DNA from: Duganella sp. 1224 | GTDB taxonomy: Bacteria > Pseudomonadota > Gammaproteobacteria > Burkholderiales > Burkholderiaceae_D | Assembly (NCBI RefSeq): GCF_013408245.1 | Contig: NZ_JACBYS010000007.1 | Location: forward strand, 215,877-279,876 | Reading direction: 5' to 3' | Length of the DNA: 64,000 nucleotides | In this document: one piece after another, positions 1 to 9,296 of the stretch | How the letters are laid out: each line of letters starts with the position of its first letter | Numbering within the stretch: position 1 is the first letter of the stretch | The notes under the pieces: generated by a model | The model's database searches: none | What the model was told of the DNA's origin: nothing | What the model saw: the letters and a program-made list of their open reading frames with translations, nothing else | Translations under genes and position numbers: made by a program

Positions 1-215
1 AGGCTGTGCGTCAGGCGCGTGCGGAACAGGTCGCCCTCATGGTTGAGGAACACCTGGGTCTTGTACTCCAGCCGGCGGAAGGCCGACGAGTGGATGATGC
101 GGTCGCGGTCGCGCTGGAACTGGCTGCGCGAGGCGTGCGCCGTCTCCGGGTAGCGGCGGCCGACGCCGCCCTCGGAATGGGCGGCGTACGGCGCGAGGTA
201 GTCTTCCGGCTGCAT
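1..215 (-). CDS. dgt: Deoxyguanosinetriphosphate triphosphohydrolase-like protein, N-terminal part (runs off the window)
   Basis: Reading the minus strand from the ATG at 213-215 gives a 71-residue N-terminus that continues past base 1. It contains the motif FRRLEYKTQVF followed by NHEGDLFRTRLTHS, typical of the start of the HD-domain dGTPase-like family, which hydrolyses dGTP to deoxyguanosine and triphosphate. The HD metal-binding core lies outside the window. The gene follows aroKB with an 11-base gap, and dgt downstream of aroB is a common proteobacterial order, so co-transcription is likely. The family call is by recognised motif only. Confidence 0.85.
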   Translation of the reverse strand, partial: MQPEDYLAPYAAHSEGGVGRRYPETAHASRSQFQRDRDRIIHSSAFRRLEYKTQVFLNHEGDLFRTRLTHS

Positions 216-226
216 GACGAGGCTCC

Positions 227-1870
227 TCAGACGCAGGCGGCCAGCGTGGCCAGCAGCAACTCGCGCGGCGCGGTGGTGATCTTCGACGCGCCCAGCGGAT
301 GCATCAGGATGAACTTGATGTCGCCGCCCTCGTTCTTCTTGTCGACCGCCATCGCCTCCAGCCATTGGTCCACGCCCAGGTCCGGCGCTTTGACCGGCAG
401 GCCGGCCGCCGCCACCAGCTGGCGCACGCGCGCCACCGTGGCCGCGTCGATCAGGCCCATGCGCTGCGACAGATCGGCCGCCATCACCATGCCGCAGCCG
501 ACCGCCTCGCCGTGCAGCCAGACGCCGTAGCCCATGCCGGCCTCGATCGCGTGGCCGAAGGTATGGCCGAAATTCAGGATGGCGCGCAGGCCGCCCTCGC
601 GCTCGTCCTGGCGCACCACGTCGGCCTTGATTTCGCACGAGCGGGCGATGGCGTAGGCCAGCGCGCCCTTGTCGCGCGCCACCAGCTTGCCGATGTTGGC
701 CTCGATCCACTCGAAGAACGCCAGGTCGATCACGGCGCCGTACTTGATCACTTCCGCCAGGCCGGCCGCCAGCTCGCGCGCCGGCAGCGTCTCCAGCGTG
801 GCGGTATCGGCGATCACCGCGCGCGGCTGGTAGAAGGCGCCGATCATATTCTTGCCCAGCGGGTGGTTGATGCCGGTCTTGCCGCCGACCGACGAATCCA
901 CCTGCGACAGCAAGGTCGTCGGCACCTGGATGAAATCGACGCCGCGCATGTAGCTGGCGGCCGCGTAGCCGGTCAGGTCGCCGATGACGCCGCCGCCAAG
1001 GGCGATCAGCGTGGTCTTGCGGTCGGCCTTGTTCTGCAGCAGCGCGTCGAAGATCTGCATCAGGCTGGACCAGTTCTTGTGCTCCTCGCCATCCGGCAGG
1101 ATCACCGTCGTCACCTGTTTGCCGGCGGCGCGCAGGCCGGTTTCGATGCGCTCCAGGTATAGCGGCGCCACGGTGGTGTTGCTGACGATGGCCACCTTGC
1201 CGCCGTGCACGTGGCGCGCCAGCAGCGCGCTGTCGTTCAGCAGCGCCGGGCCGATGGCGATCGGGTAGCTGCGCTCGCCCAGTTCTACGTTTAACAGGAT
1301 GTTGGATTGTTCGTTCATCGATGGTTCGGCTTGGGTGACGCAGTCGGGCGCGGCCTGGCAGGCCATGGTGTCCAACTGCGTCAGGATGGTCTGGACCATC
1401 GATTGTACGTTAGGTCGGCCGGTATCGATGATCAAATCGGCAATTTCCGTGTACAAAGGATCACGGACCGCCATCAATTCTTCGAGTTTCTTGCGCGGAT
1501 CGGCGGTTTGCAGCAGCGGCCGGTTCTTGTCGTGCGCGGTGCGCTGCAGGATGCTGTTGACGGTGGCGCGCAGGTAGACCACGGTGCCGCGCGCCTTCAG
1601 CAGGGCGCGGCTGTCGGCGTTGAGGATGGCGCCGCCGCCGGTGGCCAGCACCAGGCCGTCCTGGCCGCACAGTTCGCGGATGACGTCGGCCTCGCGGCGG
1701 CGGAACGCGGCCTCGCCCTCGATTTCAAAGATCCACGGAATCGAGGCGCCGGTGCGCGCCTCGATTTCGTGATCGGAATCAACAAACTTCAGTCCCAGCT
1801 TGCGGGCCAGGATGCGGCCGATGGTGGTTTTTCCTGCCCCCATCAGGCCGACTAGAAACACATTTTGCAT
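227..1870 (-). CDS. aroKB: Fused shikimate kinase / 3-dehydroquinate synthase
   Basis: A single uninterrupted 547-residue frame carries two shikimate pathway enzymes. Residues 1 to about 170 are shikimate kinase, with the P-loop GLMGAGKTT at 8-16, the acidic substrate site DSD at 31-33 and the ATGGG motif near 76-80. A linker of about 15 residues leads to 3-dehydroquinate synthase from about residue 185, with GGGVIGDLTGY, PTTLLSQVDSSVGGKT and the metal ligands in NFGHTFGHAIE. In most relatives aroK and aroB are adjacent separate genes. An internal ATG at 1316-1318 (Met185) could start a separate AroB, but no ribosome binding site is visible before it. The gene sits downstream of the Ig-like lipoprotein gene (13-base gap) in the pil-aro operon. 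A bifunctional AroKB is known in some proteobacteria. Confidence 0.95.
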   Translation of the reverse strand: MQNVFLVGLMGAGKTTIGRILARKLGLKFVDSDHEIEARTGASIPWIFEIEGEAAFRRREADVIRELCGQDGLVLATGGGAILNADSRALLKARGTVVYLRATVNSILQRTAHDKNRPLLQTADPRKKLEELMAVRDPLYTEIADLIIDTGRPNVQSMVQTILTQLDTMACQAAPDCVTQAEPSMNEQSNILLNVELGERSYPIAIGPALLNDSALLARHVHGGKVAIVSNTTVAPLYLERIETGLRAAGKQVTTVILPDGEEHKNWSSLMQIFDALLQNKADRKTTLIALGGGVIGDLTGYAAASYMRGVDFIQVPTTLLSQVDSSVGGKTGINHPLGKNMIGAFYQPRAVIADTATLETLPARELAAGLAEVIKYGAVIDLAFFEWIEANIGKLVARDKGALAYAIARSCEIKADVVRQDEREGGLRAILNFGHTFGHAIEAGMGYGVWLHGEAVGCGMVMAADLSQRMGLIDAATVARVRQLVAAAGLPVKAPDLGVDQWLEAMAVDKKNEGGDIKFILMHPLGASKITTAPRELLLATLAACV

Positions 1871-1883
1871 GCACGATCCAGAT

Positions 1884-4055
1884 TTATAACGGGTTACTGC
1901 ACGTCGTCGACACCCCGTAAGGACTGGTCGCGCCGGGCGGGCGGACGGTTTGTGAAGAATAATCGCCGCTCAATCCTATCAAGTGTACCAGAGAGGTGTA
2001 GCGCGACTCCGTGCCTTGGGTGCTGCCCTGGATGATCAGATTGACGTCCAGCCAGTACACGCGGTCGCGCGGGTACACCAGCGACACGGTGGCGCGGCCG
2101 GTGCTGTCGGTGGTCACGGTGGGCGTGACGGTGACCGGAATGCCCGGATCGAGCACGCCGTTGCCGTTGGCGTCCTCGCCCGGATCGAGGATGCCGTTGT
2201 TGTTGACATCCTCGTTGGCGCAGGCGGTGCGGGTGACCGGCTCCCACGGGCCGGTCGGCAGCGTGTAGCCCAGCGCGCCCTTGTAGTAGGTGGTCGGCAG
2301 CACCGCCGCCGTCAGCTTGACGCCGGACACCGCGTTGCCGGCGGCGTCGGTGACGATCACCGCGTAGTCCATCTGGTAGGTGGTGGTGCTCGGTGTGCCC
2401 ACGGTGTTGCCGGTGCCGGCGCTGATGAACAGCGACTTCTGCGCCACCGTCAGCGTGGCGCTGGCGGCGGCGTTGGAGCCGCCCACCAGGCGCGCCTGGA
2501 TGCGCACGCCGTCCTTGGCGCTGACCGAACTGCCGGAGATGAAACTGGTGGTGGCCGAGCCGTCGGCGCCGGTGGTGACCACCGACGGTTCGGTCAGCCT
2601 GCCGCCGCTCGGGTCGCTCAGAATGGAAAACGCCACCGTGGCGTTCTTGACCAGGTTGTTCTGGGCGGTGCCGTCGCGCACCACGGCGCGCAGCGTGGCC
2701 TGCTCGCTGGTGGCGCCGGCGGTGTTGGTGCCGATGGTGGCCGGATCGATCTGCAGCGTGATGGTCGACGAGCCGGTCACCGGCGCGTAGAACTCCAGCG
2801 TGGTCTGGGTGGTCTGGCCGCCGGCGTTGGCGGTCAGCGTGGCCACGCCGGGGCCGGTGGCGTTGACGTAGGCGCTGGCGGCGCCGCCCGACAGCGCCAG
2901 CGCGCCGCTCAGCGGCACGGTGCAGCTGGCGTTGCTGTAGACGGTGCCGCGCGAGCTGCTGATGGTCACGCTGGCGCCCGGCGCGCTGGTCACCGCCACC
3001 TGCTGGCAACCGCCGATCGGCGCGCTGGCCTCGACGTTGCCGGCGCCGTCCAGCACGCGCACGGCGAAGGTCGACGAATTGATGGCGATGCCGGCCGAGG
3101 CCAGCTCGCCCATGGCCTTGACGGTGATGACGTCGGCGCTGCCGCCGCTGGCCGCGTAGCTCAGCACCAGCTGGCCGGCCGAGTTGGTGACGGCCGCGCC
3201 GCCGCCCTTGACGGTCAGCGTGTTGGCGTTGGCACTGTAGCTGACCGCCTTGCCGACCAGCGGATTGCCGGCCGAGTCGACCAGCTTGACCGTGACGTCG
3301 GCGCTGGCGCCGACGCTGATGGTGGGCGCGGCGCTGATGGTCAGCACATTGCCGCTGACGCGCACCACGATCGGCGTGGCGCTGGCGCCGGTCACGCTGG
3401 CGCTGACGGTGATGTCGCGCGAGGTGGCGTCGCCGCCGATGCCCAGCGTGCCGGTGACCACGCCCTGGGCGTTGGTGACCGGGTTGCTGACGGTCAGGCT
3501 GCCGGAATCCGATTTGAGGTTGACGGTCACGTTCGGCACGACGTTGTTGTTGGCGTCGCGCACCAAGGCGGTGACGTTGACGGCCTTGGTGCCGCCGGAC
3601 GGCAGCGTGCCCGAGTCGGCGCTCAGCGTCACGCTCGGCACGGCGTTGACCACCTGCACCGTGATGGTGTTGGACCTGGCGCTGCCGGCGCTGGCGCTGA
3701 TGGTGATGGTGCGCAGCGACGGGTCGCCCTTGACGCTGAGCTTTTCAACCACCTGGCCGGCGGTGTTGGTGACGCGGTTGGTGCTGGTGATGGTGCCCGA
3801 GCTGGCGTTGAAGCTGACCGTCTCGTTCGGCAGCGCGTTGCCGCCGCTGTCCTTGACGATGGCGGTCAGCGTGACCTCGGTGCCGTCCAGGCCGGACGAG
3901 GCGATGGTGGTAGCGTCCGCCGTCAGCGTCACGCTGGCGGCCCTGGACGGCGCCACGCCGTTGCTGTTGCTGCCGGGCGACCCGCCGCCGCCGCCGCAGG
4001 CGGCCAGCAGGCCGGCGCAGGCAAGCGAGGTCAGCCATCCTGTGATTTTTTTCAT
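1884..4055 (-). CDS. Large Ig-like (Big-1/invasin-type) repeat lipoprotein with a calcium-motif tail
   Basis: The 723-residue protein opens with a lipoprotein signal ending in the lipobox LLAAC followed by a poly-glycine run. About four to six tandem Ig-like domains follow, each with the pattern VTLTA...G..V.N..V.....G.......TN..G, as in Big-1/invasin proteins. Near residues 613-637 is a double Asx-Gly motif (DVNNNGILDPGED then ANGNGVLDPG) resembling dockerin or thrombospondin-3 calcium loops. ATG 4053-4055 is preferred because GGGA lies seven bases upstream; a GTG at 4059-4061 is possible. The gene lies 25 bases after pilQ and 13 before aroKB, so it is probably co-transcribed with the pilus genes. 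It may be an outer-membrane or pilus-linked adhesin-like factor; that role is inferred from context only. Confidence 0.85.
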   Translation of the reverse strand: MKKITGWLTSLACAGLLAACGGGGGSPGSNSNGVAPSRAASVTLTADATTIASSGLDGTEVTLTAIVKDSGGNALPNETVSFNASSGTITSTNRVTNTAGQVVEKLSVKGDPSLRTITISASAGSARSNTITVQVVNAVPSVTLSADSGTLPSGGTKAVNVTALVRDANNNVVPNVTVNLKSDSGSLTVSNPVTNAQGVVTGTLGIGGDATSRDITVSASVTGASATPIVVRVSGNVLTISAAPTISVGASADVTVKLVDSAGNPLVGKAVSYSANANTLTVKGGGAAVTNSAGQLVLSYAASGGSADVITVKAMGELASAGIAINSSTFAVRVLDGAGNVEASAPIGGCQQVAVTSAPGASVTISSSRGTVYSNASCTVPLSGALALSGGAASAYVNATGPGVATLTANAGGQTTQTTLEFYAPVTGSSTITLQIDPATIGTNTAGATSEQATLRAVVRDGTAQNNLVKNATVAFSILSDPSGGRLTEPSVVTTGADGSATTSFISGSSVSAKDGVRIQARLVGGSNAAASATLTVAQKSLFISAGTGNTVGTPSTTTYQMDYAVIVTDAAGNAVSGVKLTAAVLPTTYYKGALGYTLPTGPWEPVTRTACANEDVNNNGILDPGEDANGNGVLDPGIPVTVTPTVTTDSTGRATVSLVYPRDRVYWLDVNLIIQGSTQGTESRYTSLVHLIGLSGDYSSQTVRPPGATSPYGVSTTCSNPL

Positions 4056-4080
4056 GAACACATCCCGTTAGTTGATGAAA

Positions 4081-6270
4081 TCAGCGCGTGGCCGACAGCT
4101 TCTCGGCCACGATCTTCGGTGTGATGAACACCAGCAGCTCCGTCTTGTCGTTGGTGCGGGTATTGCTGCGGAACAGGTAGCCCAGCACCGGCACATCGCC
4201 CAGCAAGGGCACCTTGTCGGTGGTGCTGCGCTCGGTCAGCTGGTAGATGCCGCCCAACACCACGGTGCCGCCGTTGTCCACCATCACCTGGGTCTTGACG
4301 TGCTTGGTGTCGATGGCAAAGCCGGAACGGGTTTCCTGGCCGACGCTGTCCTTGTTGACATCGACGTCGATGACGACGTTGCCGTCCGGCGTGATCTGCG
4401 GCGTCACCTCCAGCCGCAGGTTGGCCTTGCGGAACTGGATCGAGGTGGCGCCGCTGCTGGTGGCCACCTGGTACGGCAGTTCGATGCCCTGCTCGATCAG
4501 CGCCACCGACTTGTCGGCGGTGATCACGCGCGGGCTGGAGATGATCTTGCCGGTGCCGTCCTCCTCCAGCGCCGACAGCTCCAGGTTGAGGAAGCGGTTG
4601 GCGGCCGACGAGAACAGGCTGATCGCCAGGTTGCCGGCCTGCGCGCCGTTGATGTTGGCGGCCGGCAGGTTGACGAACTGGCTGTTGGCGTAGCTGTTGG
4701 TACCCACCGCCACCTGGCCGGTGGTCTCGCCGACGCCGGTGATGTTGCCGCCGATGGCGATGCGGGTGTTGCCGTTGCCGAGCTGGTAGCCGGAATCGCC
4801 GCCGCGCTGGGTGCGCAGGTCGGTGAAGCCGAGCTTGGCGCCGAGGTTGCGGGTGAAGGTGTCGCTGGCCTCGACGATGCGGGCCTCGATCAGCACCTGC
4901 TTGGTGGCGACGTCGGTCTTGGCGATCAGCCGGCGCACGTCCTCCAGCTTGGACGGGATGTCGGTGACGAACAACTGGTTGGTGCGCGGCTCGATGATGG
5001 CGCTGCCGCGCTTGGACAGGATGCGGTTCTTGTTGTCGCCGCCGCCATCGAGGCCGAACACGGTCTTGAACGCCTCGGCTTTCTGGTAGTTGAGCTGGAA
5101 GATTTCCGACTTCAGTGGCTCCAGGTCGGCGATCTGGGCCTTCTGCTCCAGCTCCAGCTTTTCCTTGGTCAGCAATTCTTCCTTGGGGGCGATCCACAGC
5201 ACGTTGCCGTTCTTGCGCATGTCCAGGCCCTTGGCCTGCAGGATCACGTCCAGCGCCTGATCCCACGGCACTTCCTTCAGGCGCAGCGTCAGGTTGCCAG
5301 CCACGCTGTCGCTGGTGATGATGTTGAGGCCGGAGATGTCGGCGATCGCCTGCAGCGCCGCGCGCACCTCGACGTTCTGGAAGTTGAACGACAGCTTCTC
5401 GCCGCGATAACCCTGCGAGCCCTGCGCCAGCTTGTTCGGGTCTTCCTTGAGCGGCTTGATGTCGACCACCAGCTGGGTGTCGCTCTGGTACACGGTCTGT
5501 TCCCACAGGCCGCGCGCCTCGATGGTCAGGCGCGTGTTCTCGCCCTGCGGCACGGCGGTGATCTGCGACACCGGCGTGCCGAAGTCGCCGACGTCCAGCT
5601 TGCGGCGCAGCTTGTCGGGCACGGCGGTCTTGAGGAAGTCGACCACCACGCCGGTCGGCGTCTGCCGCACGTCGACCGCGACCTGGTTGTTGGGCAGGTC
5701 GACCACCACCCGGCCCTCGCCGTTGGCGCCGCGACGGAAGTCGAGATCGCGCAGCGCCTGCTTGCCGGCCGGCGCCGCGGGCCTGGCCACCGGCAGGCCG
5801 GCGCCGTCCACCGCCGTGGCCACGCCGCCGGAACCATCGATGGTCAGGATCACGGCGTTGCCATCGATGGCGGTGGCGTAGTTCAGCGAGCGCTTCAGGT
5901 TGAACACCAGGCGCGAGCGTTCGCCGGCCTGCACCAGGTTCACGCCACGCAGGTCGCCCTGGTTCAGTTCCAGCACATTCTTGCCGGTGGCGTTGACGGT
6001 GGCGCCGAAGTCGAGCGCGATGCGGGCCGGGTTGGAGATGGCAAAGCTGAGCGGCAGCTGCTGCGGCGCGCGCCGCAGCGCGATCCTGACCACCACGTTG
6101 GCGCCCTGCTGGTTGGCGGTGATGGATTCGATGGCGTTGCCGGCGGCGACAGCGGCGGTGGCCGGTTCCGGGCTCTGCGCCCGGGCGCCGCCGGTCAGCT
6201 GCAGGGACAGCGCCATGGCTGCCCAAGTGGCGGCGGCCAGGATGCGGCGGGCCGTGAAATGAGCGCTCAT
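4081..6270 (-). CDS. pilQ: Type IV pilus outer-membrane secretin PilQ
   Basis: The 729-residue protein has a signal peptide (about 1-31), AMIN-type peptidoglycan-binding regions in roughly residues 45-270, an STN/secretin short domain starting near 293 (FNFQNVEVRAALQAI), N-type ring domains, and a C-terminal secretin barrel including VPLLGDVPVLGYLF near residue 687. It forms the multimeric outer-membrane pore through which the pilus passes. It starts in a 4-base ATGA overlap with pilP, which indicates translational coupling, and ends 25 bases before the Ig-like lipoprotein gene. Confidence 0.97.
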   Translation of the reverse strand: MSAHFTARRILAAATWAAMALSLQLTGGARAQSPEPATAAVAAGNAIESITANQQGANVVVRIALRRAPQQLPLSFAISNPARIALDFGATVNATGKNVLELNQGDLRGVNLVQAGERSRLVFNLKRSLNYATAIDGNAVILTIDGSGGVATAVDGAGLPVARPAAPAGKQALRDLDFRRGANGEGRVVVDLPNNQVAVDVRQTPTGVVVDFLKTAVPDKLRRKLDVGDFGTPVSQITAVPQGENTRLTIEARGLWEQTVYQSDTQLVVDIKPLKEDPNKLAQGSQGYRGEKLSFNFQNVEVRAALQAIADISGLNIITSDSVAGNLTLRLKEVPWDQALDVILQAKGLDMRKNGNVLWIAPKEELLTKEKLELEQKAQIADLEPLKSEIFQLNYQKAEAFKTVFGLDGGGDNKNRILSKRGSAIIEPRTNQLFVTDIPSKLEDVRRLIAKTDVATKQVLIEARIVEASDTFTRNLGAKLGFTDLRTQRGGDSGYQLGNGNTRIAIGGNITGVGETTGQVAVGTNSYANSQFVNLPAANINGAQAGNLAISLFSSAANRFLNLELSALEEDGTGKIISSPRVITADKSVALIEQGIELPYQVATSSGATSIQFRKANLRLEVTPQITPDGNVVIDVDVNKDSVGQETRSGFAIDTKHVKTQVMVDNGGTVVLGGIYQLTERSTTDKVPLLGDVPVLGYLFRSNTRTNDKTELLVFITPKIVAEKLSATR

Positions 6271-6812
6271 TTGGTGTTCTCCTTGCTTTCCTGCAGTTCC
6301 AGACGGGTCTGGCGCTCGACCCAGTCGCCCGTGGCGTCCTGGACGATTTCCTTGAGGGTGACCGCGTTCTCGCTGATGGCGGTGATGCGGCCGTAGTTCT
6401 GGCCCAGGTGCTGGCCCACCACCACCTGGTGCACGGCGCGGTCGACCTGCAGCACGGCGTGCATCACGCCCTTCTTCTCGATGGTGCCGACCATCTTGAT
6501 GGTGTCCAGCGGATAGGTCTCCAGCAGTTCCTTGCGGCGCTCGGTGTCCGGCCGCAGGCCGTTGCCGCCGCCGGCGGCGGCCTGCTTGGCCAGTTCGGCC
6601 AGCAGCTTGTTGGGGTTGAACGGATCGATGTCGTCCTTGTGGGCGTAGGCGAACGGCACGAACACCTTGGGCTCGGCCAGCGGCGGCACCCGCACCTGGG
6701 TTTGCGCGTCGACCTGCTGCATCCAGGTGCGCACCTCCTGCACGTCGCTGTCGCCGCAGCCGGCCAGCAGCAGCGTCAGCGTCACGGCCACACCGGTCAG
6801 CACGGTCCTCAT
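6267..6812 (-). CDS. pilP: Type IV pilus inner-membrane lipoprotein PilP
   Basis: The 181-residue protein begins with a lipoprotein signal (lipobox LLLAGC). A disordered linker leads to a C-terminal HR domain (DTIKMVGTIEKKGVMHAVLQ ... VGQHLGQNYGRI) that in this family docks onto the N0 domain of PilQ and onto PilN/PilO, linking the inner-membrane platform to the secretin. The start at 6810-6812 overlaps the pilO stop by 4 bases, and its own stop overlaps the pilQ start by 4 bases. A longer in-frame extension upstream overlaps pilO and is rejected. Confidence 0.96.
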   Translation of the reverse strand: MRTVLTGVAVTLTLLLAGCGDSDVQEVRTWMQQVDAQTQVRVPPLAEPKVFVPFAYAHKDDIDPFNPNKLLAELAKQAAAGGGNGLRPDTERRKELLETYPLDTIKMVGTIEKKGVMHAVLQVDRAVHQVVVGQHLGQNYGRITAISENAVTLKEIVQDATGDWVERQTRLELQESKENTK

Positions 6813-7483
6813 GATTTTTTGGCCTTCTTCTTGTCGGCCGCGGCCTTGCGCTGCGCGGCCACCTCTTCCGGATCGAGATAGCGGAAGGTCTTGGCCACCG
6901 CCTCCAGCGTCAGCACGCCGTCCTTGCCGGTGCTGAGCGCCAGGTTGTTGAGCGTGACGATGCGCGGCAGGTTGGCGATGTCGCCGGTGAAGGCGCCGAT
7001 GTCGTGGTAGCTGCCGGTGATCTTGATGTCGATCGGCAGCTCGGCGTAGTAATCCTTGATCACCACCTGCTGCGGCTTGAACAGGTCGAACTGCAGGCCG
7101 CGGCCGGCGCCGGCCTGGTTGATGTCGGTCAGCAGCGCGGCCATCTCGGCCTTGCTGGGCAGCTGCTTCTGCAGGCGGTCGACGTACAGGTCGACCTGGG
7201 CCTTCTGCGCGCGCAGCGCGTCCAGGTTGATCGCCTGCGCGGTCTTGAGCTTGTATTCTTCGCGCAGCCGTTTTTCCAGGGCGGCGCCGGCGTCCTGCTC
7301 GTCGAACTGCGAACTCCAGTAGCCGAAGTGGCCGGCCACGCACACCGCCACCGTCACGCCGAGCGCGCACAGCACGCGCGGCGCCAGCGGCCACTGGCCG
7401 GGATTGCGGCCGTTGAGGTCGCGGAACTGGCCGGCCAGGCCGGCAAACCAGTCGTTGAGATTGATGTTGAGCCGGGACGCCAT
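6809..7483 (-). CDS. pilO: Type IV pilus inner-membrane alignment protein PilO
   Basis: The 224-residue protein has a short cytoplasmic segment, one transmembrane helix (about residues 35-55, VLCALGVTVAVCVAGHFGYW), a coiled-coil stretch rich in Lys/Glu/Ala, and a ferredoxin-like periplasmic domain (YYAELPIDIKITGSYHDIG). PilO pairs with PilN to form the inner-membrane alignment subcomplex. The tail is very lysine/alanine rich. The start ATG at 7481-7483 shares a base with the pilN stop (TGATG), indicating coupled translation. Confidence 0.95.
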   Translation of the reverse strand: MASRLNINLNDWFAGLAGQFRDLNGRNPGQWPLAPRVLCALGVTVAVCVAGHFGYWSSQFDEQDAGAALEKRLREEYKLKTAQAINLDALRAQKAQVDLYVDRLQKQLPSKAEMAALLTDINQAGAGRGLQFDLFKPQQVVIKDYYAELPIDIKITGSYHDIGAFTGDIANLPRIVTLNNLALSTGKDGVLTLEAVAKTFRYLDPEEVAAQRKAAADKKKAKKS

Positions 7484-8100
7484 CAGCTGCGCTCCTGTGC
7501 GCCGGCCTTGCCCTTGGCGCCCGCTGTCGGCGGGTCCTGGTCGCGCGGGCGCTTGATGAAGACATTGAGGTTGAACTCCACCACCTTGCGCGCGGTCTTG
7601 CCCTGGCCCAGGCCGGTGGACTTGACCTCGATCAGGTCCGGCCGCTCCAGCCACGGCGAGGCGCCGGCCAGGTTGCGCAGCAGTTCCGACACGCGCTCCT
7701 GCGATTGCGCGTAGCCGTTGACGGCCACCTTCTGGCCGTCCTGGCGGAAGGCTTTCAGATACACGCCGGCCGGGGTCTGCCTGACCAGTTCGTCCAGCAG
7801 GTAGACCGGCTGGTTGCGGTCGCCCTGCAAATCCTCCACCGCCTGCTGGCGCGCCTTCAGCGCCTCGATGTCCTGCTTCAGCGTGGCGATCTCGGCGATT
7901 TTCTTGTCGAGGCTGCTGATGGCGGTTTTCAGCGCCTGGTTGCGCGCGTCCTGGATGGCGATGGCGCGCGCGTTGTAGCCGCCCACCAGCAGCACGATGC
8001 CGACGCCGATCACGCCGCCCAGCGCCAGCAGCGCATAGAAGGCCTGCTTCTTCTGTTTGCGTTTCTCTTCGCGGTGCGGCAGCAGGTTGATGCGTATCAT
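7483..8100 (-). CDS. pilN: Type IV pilus inner-membrane protein PilN
   Basis: The 205-residue protein begins MIRINLLPHRE, the conserved cytoplasmic INLLP motif that inserts into a groove of PilM. A transmembrane helix at about residues 22-45 follows, then a coiled coil (SLDKKIAEIATLKQDIEALK) and a Fimbrial-assembly (PF05137-type) periplasmic domain. It forms heterodimers with PilO. The start shares a base with the pilM stop (TGATG). Confidence 0.96.
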   Translation of the reverse strand: MIRINLLPHREEKRKQKKQAFYALLALGGVIGVGIVLLVGGYNARAIAIQDARNQALKTAISSLDKKIAEIATLKQDIEALKARQQAVEDLQGDRNQPVYLLDELVRQTPAGVYLKAFRQDGQKVAVNGYAQSQERVSELLRNLAGASPWLERPDLIEVKSTGLGQGKTARKVVEFNLNVFIKRPRDQDPPTAGAKGKAGAQERS

Positions 8101-9176
8101 CAGCCGAACCTCCGCAGCGCCAGGCCGCAAGCCACCAGGTAGGCCGGCGCGTCCAGCCGCAGTTGCGCCTCGCGCACCGCCGCGCCGATCTGCATGCCCT
8201 TGAATGGCGCGATCACCGCGCTGGCGATGCGGGTGCGGCTGGCCACCAGGTCCAGCAGGCCGGGAATCAGCGCGCAACCGCCGGCCAGGTACAGCTGGTC
8301 GACCCTGGTGTACGGCGTGGAGGTGTAGAAGAACTGGATGGCGCGCGTGACTTCCAGCGCGGCGCTTTCCAGGAACGGCGTCAGCAGCTCGGCGTGGTAG
8401 TTGTCCGGCAGGTCGCCGGTTTTCTTGCGCGCCTCGGCTTCCTCGAACGACAGGCCGTAGCTGCGCACGATGTCCTGGGTCAGCGTGTTGCCGCCGAACG
8501 GCTGCTCGCGCTCGTAGACGGTGGCGCCGTCCAGCAGCACCGAAATCTGCGTGACCTGGGCGCCGATCTGGAACAGCGCGATGACCTGGCCGGCGCCGCC
8601 CTCCGGCTGCTGCGCCACCACCCGGTCCAGCGCGGCGCGGGCGGCGTAGGATTCGATGTCCATCACGGTCGCCTTCAGGCCGGAGGCCTCGGCAATGGCC
8701 ACGCGGTCCTCGACCTTTTCGCGGCGCGAGGCGGCCAGCATCACTTCGATGTCATCGGCGGCGTTGGCGGCCGGGCCGATGACGTCGAAGTCCAGGCTGA
8801 CCTCGTCGAGGGCAAACGGAATGTACTGGCTGGCCTCGGACTCGACCTGCACTTCCAGCTGGTCTTCCGACAGCCCGGCCGGCAGGATGATTTTCTTGGT
8901 GATGACCGAGGCCGGCGGCATGCCCAGCGCCACGTGGCGCGCGCGCGTGCCGCTCTTTTTCCAGACGCGGCGCACCGCCTCCACCACCTGGTCCATGTTC
9001 TCGATATTGCCGTCGGTGACGGCGTTACGCGGCAGCGGCTCGGCGGCGTAGCGCTCCAGCCGGATGTCGCCCTTGGCGCCCTGCGCCAGCTCCACCAGCC
9101 GCACGCTGGAGGTGCTGATGTCGATGCCCACCAGCGGCGGGTTGCCCTGGCCCAGCAGGGCCTTGAAGTCGATCAT
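8100..9176 (-). CDS. pilM: Type IV pilus actin-like ATPase PilM
   Basis: The 358-residue protein shows an actin/FtsA-like fold: phosphate-1 motif VGIDISTSSVRLVEL at about 16-30, an MDIESYAARAAL segment, and the adenosine motif LYLAGGCALIPGL near the C-terminus. It is the cytoplasmic protein that binds the PilN N-terminus. It is the first gene of the five-gene pilMNOPQ set; GGGGGA lies five bases before the ATG at 9174-9176. The promoter is in the 328-base gap shared with mrcA. Confidence 0.96.
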   Translation of the reverse strand: MIDFKALLGQGNPPLVGIDISTSSVRLVELAQGAKGDIRLERYAAEPLPRNAVTDGNIENMDQVVEAVRRVWKKSGTRARHVALGMPPASVITKKIILPAGLSEDQLEVQVESEASQYIPFALDEVSLDFDVIGPAANAADDIEVMLAASRREKVEDRVAIAEASGLKATVMDIESYAARAALDRVVAQQPEGGAGQVIALFQIGAQVTQISVLLDGATVYEREQPFGGNTLTQDIVRSYGLSFEEAEARKKTGDLPDNYHAELLTPFLESAALEVTRAIQFFYTSTPYTRVDQLYLAGGCALIPGLLDLVASRTRIASAVIAPFKGMQIGAAVREAQLRLDAPAYLVACGLALRRFG

Positions 9177-9296
9177 ACGCGTCCCCCGGCGCCATGGCTG
9201 GCGCCCGCACCGCAGTGCTTCCGAACAGACTGTGGAACAGTTTGCATAAAGGAACTCGTTTGAAAACCAGCGTTTAGACGGCTTATATCAGCCTGT

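Noticed and set aside
1316..1318. Separate aroB start at internal Met185
   Set aside because: No ribosome binding site precedes it and the frame is continuous with the kinase, so a fusion is the simpler reading.
4052..7565. Extended frames across pilQ/pilP/pilO in other phases
   Set aside because: They read arginine/glycine/glutamine-rich sequence and conflict with the overlapping, well-conserved pil genes.
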